From UBA4923 sp964486135 (GTDB lineage Bacteria; Bacillota; Clostridia; Saccharofermentanales; DTU023): a DNA stretch of 41,804 nucleotides. Both the position numbers and the translations under genes were made by a program. This document shows, piece after piece, positions 16,824-25,439 of this stretch. The notes under the pieces were generated by a model. It worked only from the letters and a program-made list of their open reading frames with translations. It had not been told where the DNA came from and searched no databases. Location: NCBI GenBank assembly GCA_964486135.1, contig CAZAKT010000015.1:1-41804 (forward strand), written 5' to 3'. The number at the start of each line of letters is the position of its first letter. Position 1 is the stretch's first letter.

Positions 16824-19049
16824 CTATTCCAACCACCTTTTAATCCTACCCTTTCCTTCTTTTATCTTCAACAAAACGGCGCCGCTCTGATCCGTCCGTA
16901 CCAGCTCAACCGAATGGTCGGCCAGCCTGTCCAGCAACTCCTGGTGCGGATGCCCGTACCGATTCCCTTGCCCGGAGGAAATAAGGGCCAGATCCGGATC
17001 AACGGACTTCAGGAAAGCCTCGGTGGTCGAATAACGGGAGCCATGATGTCCGACATGCAAAAGATCCGCCTCCGGGGAACCACCCCTCCCAAGCAGGGCC
17101 ATCTCACCCTTGTCGGTCAGGTCACCGGTCAGGAGGAGGCTGACCTGATCGAGGGTGATACGTAAAACAAGGGAAGCTTCATTCAGGTCTCCCGAGGTCT
17201 GGTCATCCTGGGGATGCAGAACTTCGATCCTATAACCGCCGTATTCTATCCGATCGCCCGCCTTGACCCTCTCAACGGGAACCCGGGCCTCCTGGGCCAG
17301 CCGGAGCAGTTCCTCCGTCATATCCTCCTCCCCCTCCCCTGAGCCCGGATAGACAGGCTTCAGTTCCACCGGCAGGCAGAGGCGGTCGATCAGCCCCAGC
17401 TCCAGCATCTCGGCCACACCTCCGGCATGGTCACTGTGGGCATGGGTAACCAGGGCCAGATCAATCCGGGTGACAGCATAACTCCTGGCAGCCGGAACCA
17501 CCGTATGATAGCCCTCTCCCCTGTCACCACCGTCAACCAGCAGGGTGTTCCCTCCCCTGTCTATCAATAAGCTGGCGTCTCCCTGACCGACATCCAGGAA
17601 GAGGACCAGATGACTGGAAGACCAGAAGAAGAAAACCAGGACCAGGCCTGTCCAGAGGCTAGTGGCAAGGGCGATGATTTTCCTATGGACCAGGATCTTC
17701 CCCCCCTGCCCTTTCAGCCAGAGGACTGTCATAAGGATCAGGGGCAGGGCCAGGAGAGGCCATTTCAGGGGAAGGAAGGCAGCACGACTCCTGGCCGTGG
17801 ATTCGGCCAGCCACTCAAACAGACGGACGCCGGGAGACAGGAGGGCTGTGAAGAAGGAAATACAGGTCCGGGCGGCCAGGGAGCCGGCCGGGAACAAGGA
17901 CATAAGGCCCAGGGCCAGGTAAGTAGCGGCGGTCAGGAAGGCCGCCAGGGGGAGGGCGGCGACATTGGCAAGCGGTGCCAGGAGATGGATCCCGGGCGCC
18001 GAGAGCATCTGATAGGGCAGGATCACCGCTTGGGCGGCAATTGAGAAAAGGACGGACCTCTGAAGCTGGCCTGCCAGCCTGGTCCGGGGATTGGCCGCTT
18101 GTCCGTAAAGGCGGCCGGCCGTGTAGGTGACGGCCGCGGCTGTGGTCAGGCTCATCCAGAAGCCCGTATCGTAGAAAGAGTAGGGGCGGAGGGTCAGGAT
18201 AAGTGATCCGGCGATACAGAGGGAATTGAAAGGATCGCCTCGCCGCCTCAGGGGCAGATCCAGCTGGGAGAGGAGTGAGACCGTCGAGGCCCGGCTGATG
18301 CCGCTTTTCCAGCCGCTCAGGGTACCTGGCAGGATCAGGAGGGGGATCAGGAATCCCTGTCTCAGACGTCGCGGCAACTTGAGTCTTCCTGTCAGTTTAA
18401 GAAAGGGGGTCAGAATAAAAAGGAGATGGGTCCCCGAGACGCTGGTCAGATGTGACAGGCCAGCCGTCCTCAGCATATATTTCTGCCGGTCACTGAGCAG
18501 ACGGCTGTCACCGACCGAGAGGGAGAGCAAGAAGGGCCCCCCTCCCTTCAACCAGAAAGAGGAGATGTTTGAGCGGACCTGGCATCGGATGGCCTGGGGC
18601 AACCTGCCCAGCTTCAGGAGCAGGTTGTCTTCCTCTATGATCCGGATCCGGCTGGCAGTGCCAAGCCAAACCGCCCCTTTGGACCAGAGCCAGTTGCGGC
18701 GCGAGAAGCCACCCGGATTCCTTGTCCCCTCCGGGACCACAAAGCGAGCCCGGCCTTCCACCCGATCCCCCTTGCGGCCCGGCCTTTCCATCCAAAGGAG
18801 GACGGGCGTCCCGTCCGCCAGAATCAAGGTCTGGGTCCGTCCCCCATCTTCGTCTCCGGGCACCGCCGTACCCGGATCCTTGATCAAGGCTGTAAAGCTG
18901 ATCTCTTCCAGGGGAAGTTCCCTTTCCCAACGCCTGATGCGTAGCTGGGTCGAGCAGAAAACCGTGATCAGCACGAGGAGGAAGAGGATGGCTCCTGGAC
19001 GGAGGGCCGCCCTTCCCAAGCGATCTTCAATTCCCGGAGCTTCGGTCAT
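16824..19049 (-). CDS. comEC: ComEC/Rec2 DNA uptake channel
   Basis: A 741-residue polytopic membrane protein for moving single-stranded DNA into the cell during natural transformation. Two N-terminal helices flank a small beta domain, the Competence domain follows with many helices (SHLTSVSGTHLLF is the typical signature), and the C-terminal part is an MBL-fold domain with FLDVGQGDASL, VTHAHSDHAGG, LTGDLTDKGE and HVGHHGS. All three parts are present, so the protein appears complete. No comEA or comEB is seen next to it. The annotated ATG has no clear Shine-Dalgarno site, so the exact start is less certain than the identity. Confidence 0.93.
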   Translation of the reverse strand: MTEAPGIEDRLGRAALRPGAILFLLVLITVFCSTQLRIRRWERELPLEEISFTALIKDPGTAVPGDEDGGRTQTLILADGTPVLLWMERPGRKGDRVEGRARFVVPEGTRNPGGFSRRNWLWSKGAVWLGTASRIRIIEEDNLLLKLGRLPQAIRCQVRSNISSFWLKGGGPFLLSLSVGDSRLLSDRQKYMLRTAGLSHLTSVSGTHLLFILTPFLKLTGRLKLPRRLRQGFLIPLLILPGTLSGWKSGISRASTVSLLSQLDLPLRRRGDPFNSLCIAGSLILTLRPYSFYDTGFWMSLTTAAAVTYTAGRLYGQAANPRTRLAGQLQRSVLFSIAAQAVILPYQMLSAPGIHLLAPLANVAALPLAAFLTAATYLALGLMSLFPAGSLAARTCISFFTALLSPGVRLFEWLAESTARSRAAFLPLKWPLLALPLILMTVLWLKGQGGKILVHRKIIALATSLWTGLVLVFFFWSSSHLVLFLDVGQGDASLLIDRGGNTLLVDGGDRGEGYHTVVPAARSYAVTRIDLALVTHAHSDHAGGVAEMLELGLIDRLCLPVELKPVYPGSGEGEEDMTEELLRLAQEARVPVERVKAGDRIEYGGYRIEVLHPQDDQTSGDLNEASLVLRITLDQVSLLLTGDLTDKGEMALLGRGGSPEADLLHVGHHGSRYSTTEAFLKSVDPDLALISSGQGNRYGHPHQELLDRLADHSVELVRTDQSGAVLLKIKEGKGRIKRWLE

Positions 19050-19116
19050 AGGGGGATTATGCTTCTTCAGTCCGGTCGCTTATGGCCGGTCCACCCCCCC
19101 AGACTGCCGGTAGCTG

Positions 19117-19758
19117 TCAAATCGCCCCGCTCGTGTGGGAGGCGATCAGCTCCCGCAACTCCATTATCTTCCCATCACGCGGTTTGAGTCCAGCGGAAAC
19201 CGACAGGGGAGGCGAGGCCTTGCGTCCATATTGATCGGCGTAGCGCTCAATGATTTCAAGGGCCTCCCTCTCTGCCTCAAGGACAGCCTGGCGGGATAGT
19301 TTGTCAGACTTGGTCAGGACAACCTGCCATTCAAGATCGAAATGACACAGATAATCCAGCATCTGCAAATCCAGGTCGCCGAATCCCCGCCTGATATCCA
19401 GGAGGAGGAGGACCAGGCCGATAGGCCGGCCCGCTTCAAAATAGGCATTGGTCACCTTGGAGAAGCTGTCCTGCTCCCGCCTTGAGGCCTGGGCGTAACC
19501 GTAGCCCGGAAGGTCGACGAAATAGCAATCAGGAGAGACGTCATAAAAAAAGACCATCCGTGTCTTGCCTGGGGTTTTGCTGGTCCTGGCCAGGTTTTTA
19601 CGATTACTCAGCGCGTTGACCAGGGTTGATTTTCCGACATTGGACCGACCCGCGAAGGCGATCTCCCGCCGGGAGGGTTTGGGGAACTGTTTGCTGGAAG
19701 CTGCCGCTGTGTAGGCAACTCCTCCCGTCTCCCGCTTGGGTTTTCTTGCGTCTGCCAT
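19117..19758 (-). CDS. ysxC: ribosome biogenesis GTPase YsxC/EngB
   Basis: A 213-residue TRAFAC-class GTPase needed for assembly of the large ribosomal subunit. It has the P-loop GRSNVGKS (37-44), the switch threonine in KTPGKT, the G3 motif DLPGYG (82-87) and the G4 motif TKSD. The ATG at 19758 follows AGGGGG at a distance of about 9 bases. It is divergent from the PRPP-synthase pair; only 51 bases separate the two starts, so both promoters must be compact or overlap. Confidence 0.95.
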   Translation of the reverse strand: MADARKPKRETGGVAYTAAASSKQFPKPSRREIAFAGRSNVGKSTLVNALSNRKNLARTSKTPGKTRMVFFYDVSPDCYFVDLPGYGYAQASRREQDSFSKVTNAYFEAGRPIGLVLLLLDIRRGFGDLDLQMLDYLCHFDLEWQVVLTKSDKLSRQAVLEAEREALEIIERYADQYGRKASPPLSVSAGLKPRDGKIMELRELIASHTSGAI

Positions 19759-19779
19759 GGCCGGCGACCCCCTTTCTTC

Positions 19780-19788
19780 TGCTATAAT
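19780..19788 (+). promoter_or_regulatory. extended -10 promoter of the PRPP-synthase pair
   Basis: TGCTATAAT is a perfect -10 hexamer (19783-19788) with the TG extension. No -35 match lies at the usual distance, which is common for extended -10 promoters. A start near 19795 would give a 15-base leader carrying GGAGG (19799-19803) ahead of the ATG at 19810. Confidence 0.5.
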
Positions 19789-19809
19789 TATGCCACCGGA
19801 GGATTATTC

Positions 19810-21090
19810 ATGCTGAACCTTGCCTTCCCGGCTGATCAGTCCGTTAAAAACCAAGTTGAAGATGAGCCAGAGCTTGATTCCTATGGACCGATCGGTTTGA
19901 TTACCCAACAAATCGACCCCGCCCTCGCCGAACGCATCAACCACCAGCTAAGTCTCAGAAGACAGGCCGCCGCTGTCCAGAAACCTGAATTGATCGATAT
20001 TCCCGGCTATGTCCGGGAAGAGTATCGGATTGCCGTTGATCTTACCCGCTTTCGATCGGGCGAGGGCAAGGCCCGGGTCATCGACTCCGTCCGCGGGCAC
20101 GATCTTTTCATTCTGACGGATGTTCTCAACTACGGCGCCCATTATAACCGCTACAGCGAACCTGTGTCGATGGCGCCTGATGAACACTTCCTTGACCTGG
20201 TACGCCTCATCCTTTGCACACGGGACTCGGCCGCCCGCATCCACGTCCTTATGCCCTATCTTTTTGAGGGCAGGCGCTTTCGAAGGACAGCCAGGGAATC
20301 ACTTGACTGTGGCGCCATGTTGCGCTATCTATTCGAGCTAGGCATTGATAGCTTCATGACTTTCGACGCCCACGACTCCCGGGTAGCCAATGCCGTTCCC
20401 AATTCCAACTTTGAGTCTTTCCCCACCTCCTATCAGAGTATCCGCACCATCCTTGAGACCATTCCGGATCTCCGGATAGAGGGGGATTCGCTTATGATCG
20501 TGAGCCCCAATGAAGTCAGCATCAACCGCAGCATCTTCTTCGCCTCCTCCCTGCAGGTACCTCTGGGTATCTTCTACTCCCGCTGTGACTTCCAATACGT
20601 CGAGTCCGACCTGCGCCAGGTTGTGACCAAGACCTACCTGGGCGATTCGGTCGAAGGCAAGGACATTATTCTCGTCAGTGATCTGATTGACAGCGGGGGC
20701 AGCATGATTGCCTGTGCCAGCGAACTCAAGTCAAGGGGGGCCAAGCGAATAATCTGCGCTGTTTCCTTTACCCAGTTCACCAAGGGGATCGCCGCCATCA
20801 GGCAGGCCTGGGAGAGTGGGATCATTGAACGCGTCTTCTCGACCGACATGTCCTACCGGCCGCCGGAGGTCCTCTCCTCCCCCTGGTACACCGATATACC
20901 CATGGCGGATGATCTGGCCTTGCTGATCAACGCCCTCAATCACGACGCTTCCCTCCTTCGGCTTACGGCGCCTGCGGCCCGCATCAAGGCCCTCCTGGAG
21001 GAAAGGAAACCCGCAAGGCAGGATGAAGAAGCTATGGACAGACAGCTCTCCTTCGCAGATATGGAGCAGCCGGCAGTTGAGCAGGAGTGA
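19810..21090 (+). CDS. PRPP synthetase paralogue, possibly non-catalytic
   Basis: A 426-residue member of the ribose-phosphate pyrophosphokinase family, about 100 residues longer than the classical enzyme. It keeps the fold-defining parts: FRSGEGKARVIDSVRGHDLF, the flexible loop GRRFRRTARESLD, FDAHD (185-189) and a PRPP-loop region. Compared with the next gene and the classical enzyme it has VSPNEVS for SPDEG/SPDHG, YSRCDF for YKRRDY, and SDLIDSGGS (290-298) for DDMISSGES. Loss of the first acidic residue of the PRPP loop and of the basic pair suggests weakened catalysis, as in eukaryotic PRPP-synthase-associated proteins. A GGAGG site lies 6-7 bases before the ATG. The C-terminal tail (about 400-426) is acidic and unconserved. 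A different substrate preference is the alternative. Confidence 0.8.
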   Translation: MLNLAFPADQSVKNQVEDEPELDSYGPIGLITQQIDPALAERINHQLSLRRQAAAVQKPELIDIPGYVREEYRIAVDLTRFRSGEGKARVIDSVRGHDLFILTDVLNYGAHYNRYSEPVSMAPDEHFLDLVRLILCTRDSAARIHVLMPYLFEGRRFRRTARESLDCGAMLRYLFELGIDSFMTFDAHDSRVANAVPNSNFESFPTSYQSIRTILETIPDLRIEGDSLMIVSPNEVSINRSIFFASSLQVPLGIFYSRCDFQYVESDLRQVVTKTYLGDSVEGKDIILVSDLIDSGGSMIACASELKSRGAKRIICAVSFTQFTKGIAAIRQAWESGIIERVFSTDMSYRPPEVLSSPWYTDIPMADDLALLINALNHDASLLRLTAPAARIKALLEERKPARQDEEAMDRQLSFADMEQPAVEQE

Positions 21091-21096
21091 TGGAAG

Positions 21097-22329
21097 ATGA
21101 CGCCCGAAGAAATAAAAAAAGCTAAGAAAATAAGTGATAAGAATTATTATGTCTACGATCAGTACGGCAACAATCCCATGCAACCGATCGCTCCCATCGC
21201 CCTTATCGCCCTGAAGGGGGCCAGGGAATTCTCTCTTGAAGTCAACCAGGCCCTGGTGGCACGCCGGGAAGAATATCTGACGGAAGCGCGGCCGGATATG
21301 ATTTCCGTCGGCTTCCTCCGGGAGGACTTCCATGTCCCCGTCAATACCTTCCGCTTCTCCTCCGGTGAGGGCAAGGCAGTCATCGAGCAGACTATCCGGG
21401 GCCACGACCTCTATATCCTCTGCGATGTGACCAATAACTCCATAGGCTACAAGATGCGCGGCGTTGAAAACAAAATGAGTCCCGACGATCACTACCAGGA
21501 TCTGAAAAGGGTCATTCTGGCTTCATCCGGTAAGGCCCGCCGTATCAATGTCATCATGCCCTACCTCTACGAGGGGAGACAGCACCGGCGCAATGCGCGT
21601 GAATCCCTGGACTGCGCCCATATGCTTATAGAGCTCGATCAGCTGGGCGTTGACAACTTTGTCACCTTCGACGCCCATGATGACCGTGTGGCCAACGCCA
21701 CTCCCACATCCGGCTTCGAAAGTGTCCCGACCACCTACCAGGTCCTGGAAACCATGGTAAAGACCTATCCTGATATCAAGTTCCTCCACGATGAGATGAT
21801 GATGATCAGCCCCGATGAGGGCGCGATTTACCGGGCCATGTATTATGCCTCCGTGCTGGGCATCCCTCTCGGCACCTTCTATAAGCGACGGGATTACACC
21901 CGGATCAAGAATGGCCGCAACCCCATAATCGCCCACGAATTCCTTGGTCAGCCCTTGGATGGCCGCGATGTCATCATCGTTGACGATATGATTTCTTCCG
22001 GGGAATCCATGCTTGAGATCGCCAAGACCTTAAAATCCAAAAAGGCGCGCAAGATATTCTGCGTCGCCACCTTCGGCCTCTTTACCGACGGACTTGACTT
22101 GTTCAATAGGGCCTATGAAGACGGGACCATCGACGCGGTCTTTTGCACCAACCTTATTTACAGGACGCCTGAGCTGCTGGCGGCCCCCTGGTACAAGGAT
22201 GTGAGCGTCTCCCGCTTCGTCGCCCTCATCATTGATGCCCTGAACCATAACGCCTCGCTCTCGTCACTTCTTGACCCGACAGCAAGGATCAGGAAGCTGC
22301 TCCGTGCTGTTGGCGACGGCCAGTCCTGA
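21097..22329 (+). CDS. prs: ribose-phosphate pyrophosphokinase (PRPP synthetase), long form
   Basis: A 410-residue PRPP synthetase that would transfer pyrophosphate from ATP to ribose 5-phosphate, feeding purine, pyrimidine, His, Trp and NAD synthesis. Seen: FSSGEGKAVIEQTIRGHDLY, the flexible catalytic loop GRQHRRNARESLD (160-172), FDAHDDR (191-197), MISPDEGA (236-243), YKRRDY (262-267) and the PRPP loop VDDMISSGES (295-304), close to the classical DDIIDTAGT. An N-terminal extension and a longer middle make it about 90 residues longer than the Bacillus enzyme; such long forms occur in Clostridia. It starts 6 bases after the stop of its paralogue, so the two form an operon and may form mixed oligomers. 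No other prs is in view. Confidence 0.85.
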   Translation: MTPEEIKKAKKISDKNYYVYDQYGNNPMQPIAPIALIALKGAREFSLEVNQALVARREEYLTEARPDMISVGFLREDFHVPVNTFRFSSGEGKAVIEQTIRGHDLYILCDVTNNSIGYKMRGVENKMSPDDHYQDLKRVILASSGKARRINVIMPYLYEGRQHRRNARESLDCAHMLIELDQLGVDNFVTFDAHDDRVANATPTSGFESVPTTYQVLETMVKTYPDIKFLHDEMMMISPDEGAIYRAMYYASVLGIPLGTFYKRRDYTRIKNGRNPIIAHEFLGQPLDGRDVIIVDDMISSGESMLEIAKTLKSKKARKIFCVATFGLFTDGLDLFNRAYEDGTIDAVFCTNLIYRTPELLAAPWYKDVSVSRFVALIIDALNHNASLSSLLDPTARIRKLLRAVGDGQS

Positions 22330-22330
22330 A

Positions 22331-22681
22331 TTAAAGAATCCTGGGACCCAGGGGAATACCGCCGATCAGATGAAAATGCACGTGCATGATCGTCTGCCCG
22401 GCGTCTTCTCCACAGTTATTGATCAGGCGGAAGCCCTGCTGGTCCAGACCGCAGGCACGGACGATGGCTGGCAGGGCCCCATGGACCTTCGACAGCAGTT
22501 CCCTGCCAACCGGATCGCCTGACATTTCGATAAGATTGGGATAGTGTTCTTTGGGAACGACCAGGACGTGAACGGGGGCGACAGGATTCAGATCCTCAAA
22601 GGCCAGGACCTCCTCGTCCTCATAGATTTTTTTTGAGGGAATCTCCCCCGATACAATTTTGCAGAATACGCAGGCATCCAT
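22331..22681 (-). CDS. HIT-family (HINT-like) nucleotide hydrolase
   Basis: A 116-residue histidine-triad protein. The active-site motif MHVHFHLIGG carries H100, H102 and H104. CVFC near the N terminus and the SKKIYEDEEVLAFEDLNP segment are typical for HINT purine-nucleoside phosphoramidases. The ATG follows GGGGGTAAGAGAG, and the upstream alaS stop TAG is fused to that site, so it is probably translated with alaS. It ends one base from the stop of the convergent PRPP synthetase gene. Confidence 0.93.
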   Translation of the reverse strand: MDACVFCKIVSGEIPSKKIYEDEEVLAFEDLNPVAPVHVLVVPKEHYPNLIEMSGDPVGRELLSKVHGALPAIVRACGLDQQGFRLINNCGEDAGQTIMHVHFHLIGGIPLGPRIL

Positions 22682-22693
22682 CTCTCTTACCCC

Positions 22694-25351
22694 CTATTTT
22701 CCGGCTTCTTTCCTGATCAGTCGGCGGACCTCCTCCAAAGCCTGGTCCAGTTTTTCAACCTGGCGGCCACCGGCCTGCGCCATATCGGGTCGTCCGCCGC
22801 CTCCACCACCCGTAATCCTGGCGGCTTCACGGACCAGATCCCCGGCCTTTATGCCCTTCCCCACGGCGTCAGGGCCGGCCATGGCCAGCCAGAGCACCTT
22901 GCCCGGCAGGACGGAGGCCAGGACAATAACAGCATTTCCCCCCAGGCGGTCACGGAAACGATCACCCGCCTCACGCAAGTCTTCCGCGTCATAATCTGAA
23001 AAAACGTGGAAGAGGACCCGGAAGAACCCAATCATCTCCTCCTCCCCTGTCAGCTTATCAACCGATTCAGCCAGCTCCTTGTTCTCCAGCTTCCTCACTT
23101 CATCGCGAAGCGAGCGGATTTCTTCCTCCTGGGCCGCCTGCCTGGCGACCAAATCCTCCCGCCTAGCCCTCAAGGCGAGCCCAAGCTCATGGATGATCTC
23201 TGCGTCCCGGCCCGCCTCCTCCATAGCGCGCGCCCCCGTGACAGCCTCAATCCGCCTGACACCCGAGGCGACACCGCTTTCTGAAAGGATCCGAAAGAGG
23301 GCCATCTGGCCGGTTGATTTCAAATGGGTCCCCCCACAGAGCTCCCGTGACAGTGTGCCACAGGAGATGACCCGGACCGAGTCACTGTATTTTTCCCCGA
23401 AGAGGGCGACTGCCCCTGAGTCCCGTGCCTCCTCCAGGCTCATCAGTTCCGTAATGACGGGAAGATCATCAAGGATAGCCCGATTGACAAAGTCTTCGAT
23501 GTCACGCAGTTTTTCATAGGCCAGGGGGCCCTCGTAGAGGAAATCAAAGCGCAATCTGTCAGGCGAGACAAAGGAGCCTTTTTGCGCGGCCTCTTCCCCG
23601 AGGATGGAACGCAGGGCCGCGTGAAGCAAGTGGGTGGCGGTATGGTTTCTTGCCGTCGCCTTCCTCTCATCTCTGGCAACCGACAAGGTGAGCGACAGGC
23701 CGGCCCTGAGCTGGCCCTCCTCGATCCTGGCCTTGTGCAGGACCACCCCGTCACCGGTTCTTTCAACTGCGGTGACGCGGGCCCGGGCAGAGCCCTGGCG
23801 GACCTCCCCCAGGTCACTTGTCTGGCCCCCGCCCAAGGCGTAGAAGGGGGTCGTCTCCACGACAAGATAGACCTCCTCACCTTCCCCGGCCTGTTCGACA
23901 AGCTCCAGTTCCTTGCCCTTGTCCGCCAGCTTGAGGAGATAAAGAAGGGGGACTTCCTTTTCGAGCTGGTCATAACCTACAAAGGCCGTCGCCTCCAAAT
24001 CACGGATCTGGCCGGGCAGGGCGACCGTCCCCCAGGCTGTCGCCGTCTTTTGAAGAAAGTCTTCCCTGGCCCGGGTCCTCTGTTCTTTCATGGCAGCTTC
24101 AAAAGCGCCTTGATCGACCTTGATGCCCAGCTCGCGCGCGATTTCAACCGTCAATTCGATGGGAAATCCGAAGGTGTCATGCAGGAGGAAGGCCAGCTCA
24201 CCGGGCAGGGTATCGGAAGCCTTGGCCCGTTCCGCCTTGCAGGCCTCTTCCAGGAGGGCCAGTCCCTGCCGGATGGTTTTGTCAAACCGCCTCTCCTCCG
24301 CCTCCAGAACCTTCAGGATGGCCTTTTCCTCTTCCAGTTCCGGATAGTGCTCCTTTGACTGGGCTATGGCTGTCCGCATGATTGTCGTCAGGAAGGGGCG
24401 ATCAAGGCCCAGGAGACGGCCCTGCCTTGAGGCCCGCCGGATCAGGCGTCTAAGGACATAGCCCCGGCCCTCGTTGCCCGGCAGGATTCCGTCGGCGATC
24501 ATCATCATAGCCGACCGGACATGGTCGGTAATGACGCGGACAGCGACATCGTCCCCCTCGTCCGCCCCGTATTGGGTGGAAGTCTCCTCACAGACCTTGT
24601 CCAGGATAGCCCGGATGGTGTCAACTTCAAACATGCTGCCGACATCCTGGACCATGGCGGCCATGCGCTCCAGGCCGGCGCCTGTATCAATATTCTTCTT
24701 TTCGAGCGGAAGATAGCTCCCATCCTCCTGTTTGTCGAACTGGGTGAAAACAAGATTCCAATACTCAATATAGCGGTCGCACTCACAGCCTACCCGGCAG
24801 TCCGGTTCGCCGCATCCATACTTCTCACCCCGGTCAAAGAAGAGTTCAGAGCAGGGTCCACAGGGTCCTGTCCCGTGCTCCCAGAAGTTCTCTTCGTCAA
24901 AACGTGAAAGCCGGTCAGCGGGGAGACCTGTCGCCAGCCATAGATCATAAGCCTCCTGGTCATCCAGATGGACTGTGGCATAAATCCGTTCCCGGGGCAA
25001 ACCCAAAAGATTTATGGAAAAATCCCAGGCCCATTCGATGGCTTCCTTCTTGAAATAATCACCGAAGGAGAAGTTGCCCAGCATCTCAAAAAAAGTGCCG
25101 TGGCGGTCTGTCCGTCCCACCCTTTCTATATCCGGTGTCCGAATGCACTTCTGGCAGCTTGCCACGCGCGGCGAAGGCGGGGTCTCCGCCCCTGTGAACC
25201 AGGGCTTGAGCGGTGTCATCCCGGCGTTGATCAGGAGGATGGAGGGATCATTCTCCGGAATAAGTGAAAAGCTTGGCAGGATCAGGTGGTCCTGCTTTTC
25301 GAAATAGGCCAGAAAGCGACTTCGAATTGTGTTGAGACTCAGCGGTTCCAT
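22694..25351 (-). CDS. alaS: alanyl-tRNA synthetase
   Basis: An 885-residue class II synthetase charging tRNA-Ala. The catalytic domain begins with NTIRSRFLAYFEKQDH and includes GTGPCGPCSELFFDRG with a cysteine-rich insert (YGCGEPDCRVGCECDRY). The editing domain carries the zinc motif HTATH (H570, H574) and CGGTH (C672, H676), which remove misactivated Ser and Gly. A C-terminal coiled coil and the DHHA1-like domain with GGGGGGRPDMAQAGG complete it. Full length. Only 27 bases separate the start from a strong hairpin upstream. Its substrate tRNA-Ala(CGC) lies at 32093-32168. Confidence 0.97.
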   Translation of the reverse strand: MEPLSLNTIRSRFLAYFEKQDHLILPSFSLIPENDPSILLINAGMTPLKPWFTGAETPPSPRVASCQKCIRTPDIERVGRTDRHGTFFEMLGNFSFGDYFKKEAIEWAWDFSINLLGLPRERIYATVHLDDQEAYDLWLATGLPADRLSRFDEENFWEHGTGPCGPCSELFFDRGEKYGCGEPDCRVGCECDRYIEYWNLVFTQFDKQEDGSYLPLEKKNIDTGAGLERMAAMVQDVGSMFEVDTIRAILDKVCEETSTQYGADEGDDVAVRVITDHVRSAMMMIADGILPGNEGRGYVLRRLIRRASRQGRLLGLDRPFLTTIMRTAIAQSKEHYPELEEEKAILKVLEAEERRFDKTIRQGLALLEEACKAERAKASDTLPGELAFLLHDTFGFPIELTVEIARELGIKVDQGAFEAAMKEQRTRAREDFLQKTATAWGTVALPGQIRDLEATAFVGYDQLEKEVPLLYLLKLADKGKELELVEQAGEGEEVYLVVETTPFYALGGGQTSDLGEVRQGSARARVTAVERTGDGVVLHKARIEEGQLRAGLSLTLSVARDERKATARNHTATHLLHAALRSILGEEAAQKGSFVSPDRLRFDFLYEGPLAYEKLRDIEDFVNRAILDDLPVITELMSLEEARDSGAVALFGEKYSDSVRVISCGTLSRELCGGTHLKSTGQMALFRILSESGVASGVRRIEAVTGARAMEEAGRDAEIIHELGLALRARREDLVARQAAQEEEIRSLRDEVRKLENKELAESVDKLTGEEEMIGFFRVLFHVFSDYDAEDLREAGDRFRDRLGGNAVIVLASVLPGKVLWLAMAGPDAVGKGIKAGDLVREAARITGGGGGGRPDMAQAGGRQVEKLDQALEEVRRLIRKEAGK

Positions 25352-25378
25352 GGATTCTCCCTTGATAAACCAGTTGCA

Positions 25379-25401
25379 AAGGCCCGGTCAGACCGGGCCT
25401 T
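25379..25401 (-). terminator. intrinsic terminator-like hairpin between the LysM gene and alaS
   Basis: A 9-bp stem, AAGGCCCGG with CCGGGCCTT, around the 5-base loop TCAGA. On the minus strand it follows the LysM-protein gene and is followed only by TTTGCAACTGG, so the U tract is weak. It may end the upstream transcript partly, or sit in the alaS leader. Confidence 0.55.
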
Positions 25402-25419
25402 GATTCCTACTTCCGCCCG

Positions 25420-25439
25420 CTGGGCGTCTAGTCGCCCAG
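25420..25439 (-). other. hairpin spanning the stop codon of the LysM-protein gene
   Basis: CTGGGCG (25420-25426) pairs with CGCCCAG (25433-25439) around a 6-base loop that contains the TAG stop of the gene. With the second hairpin at 25379-25401 it gives two GC-rich stems in a row at the 3' end of this transcript, which would protect the message end or strengthen termination. Confidence 0.4.

Noticed and set aside
25352..25427. T-box leader for alaS
   Set aside because: Only 27 bases separate the last hairpin and alaS, and there is no T-box motif.
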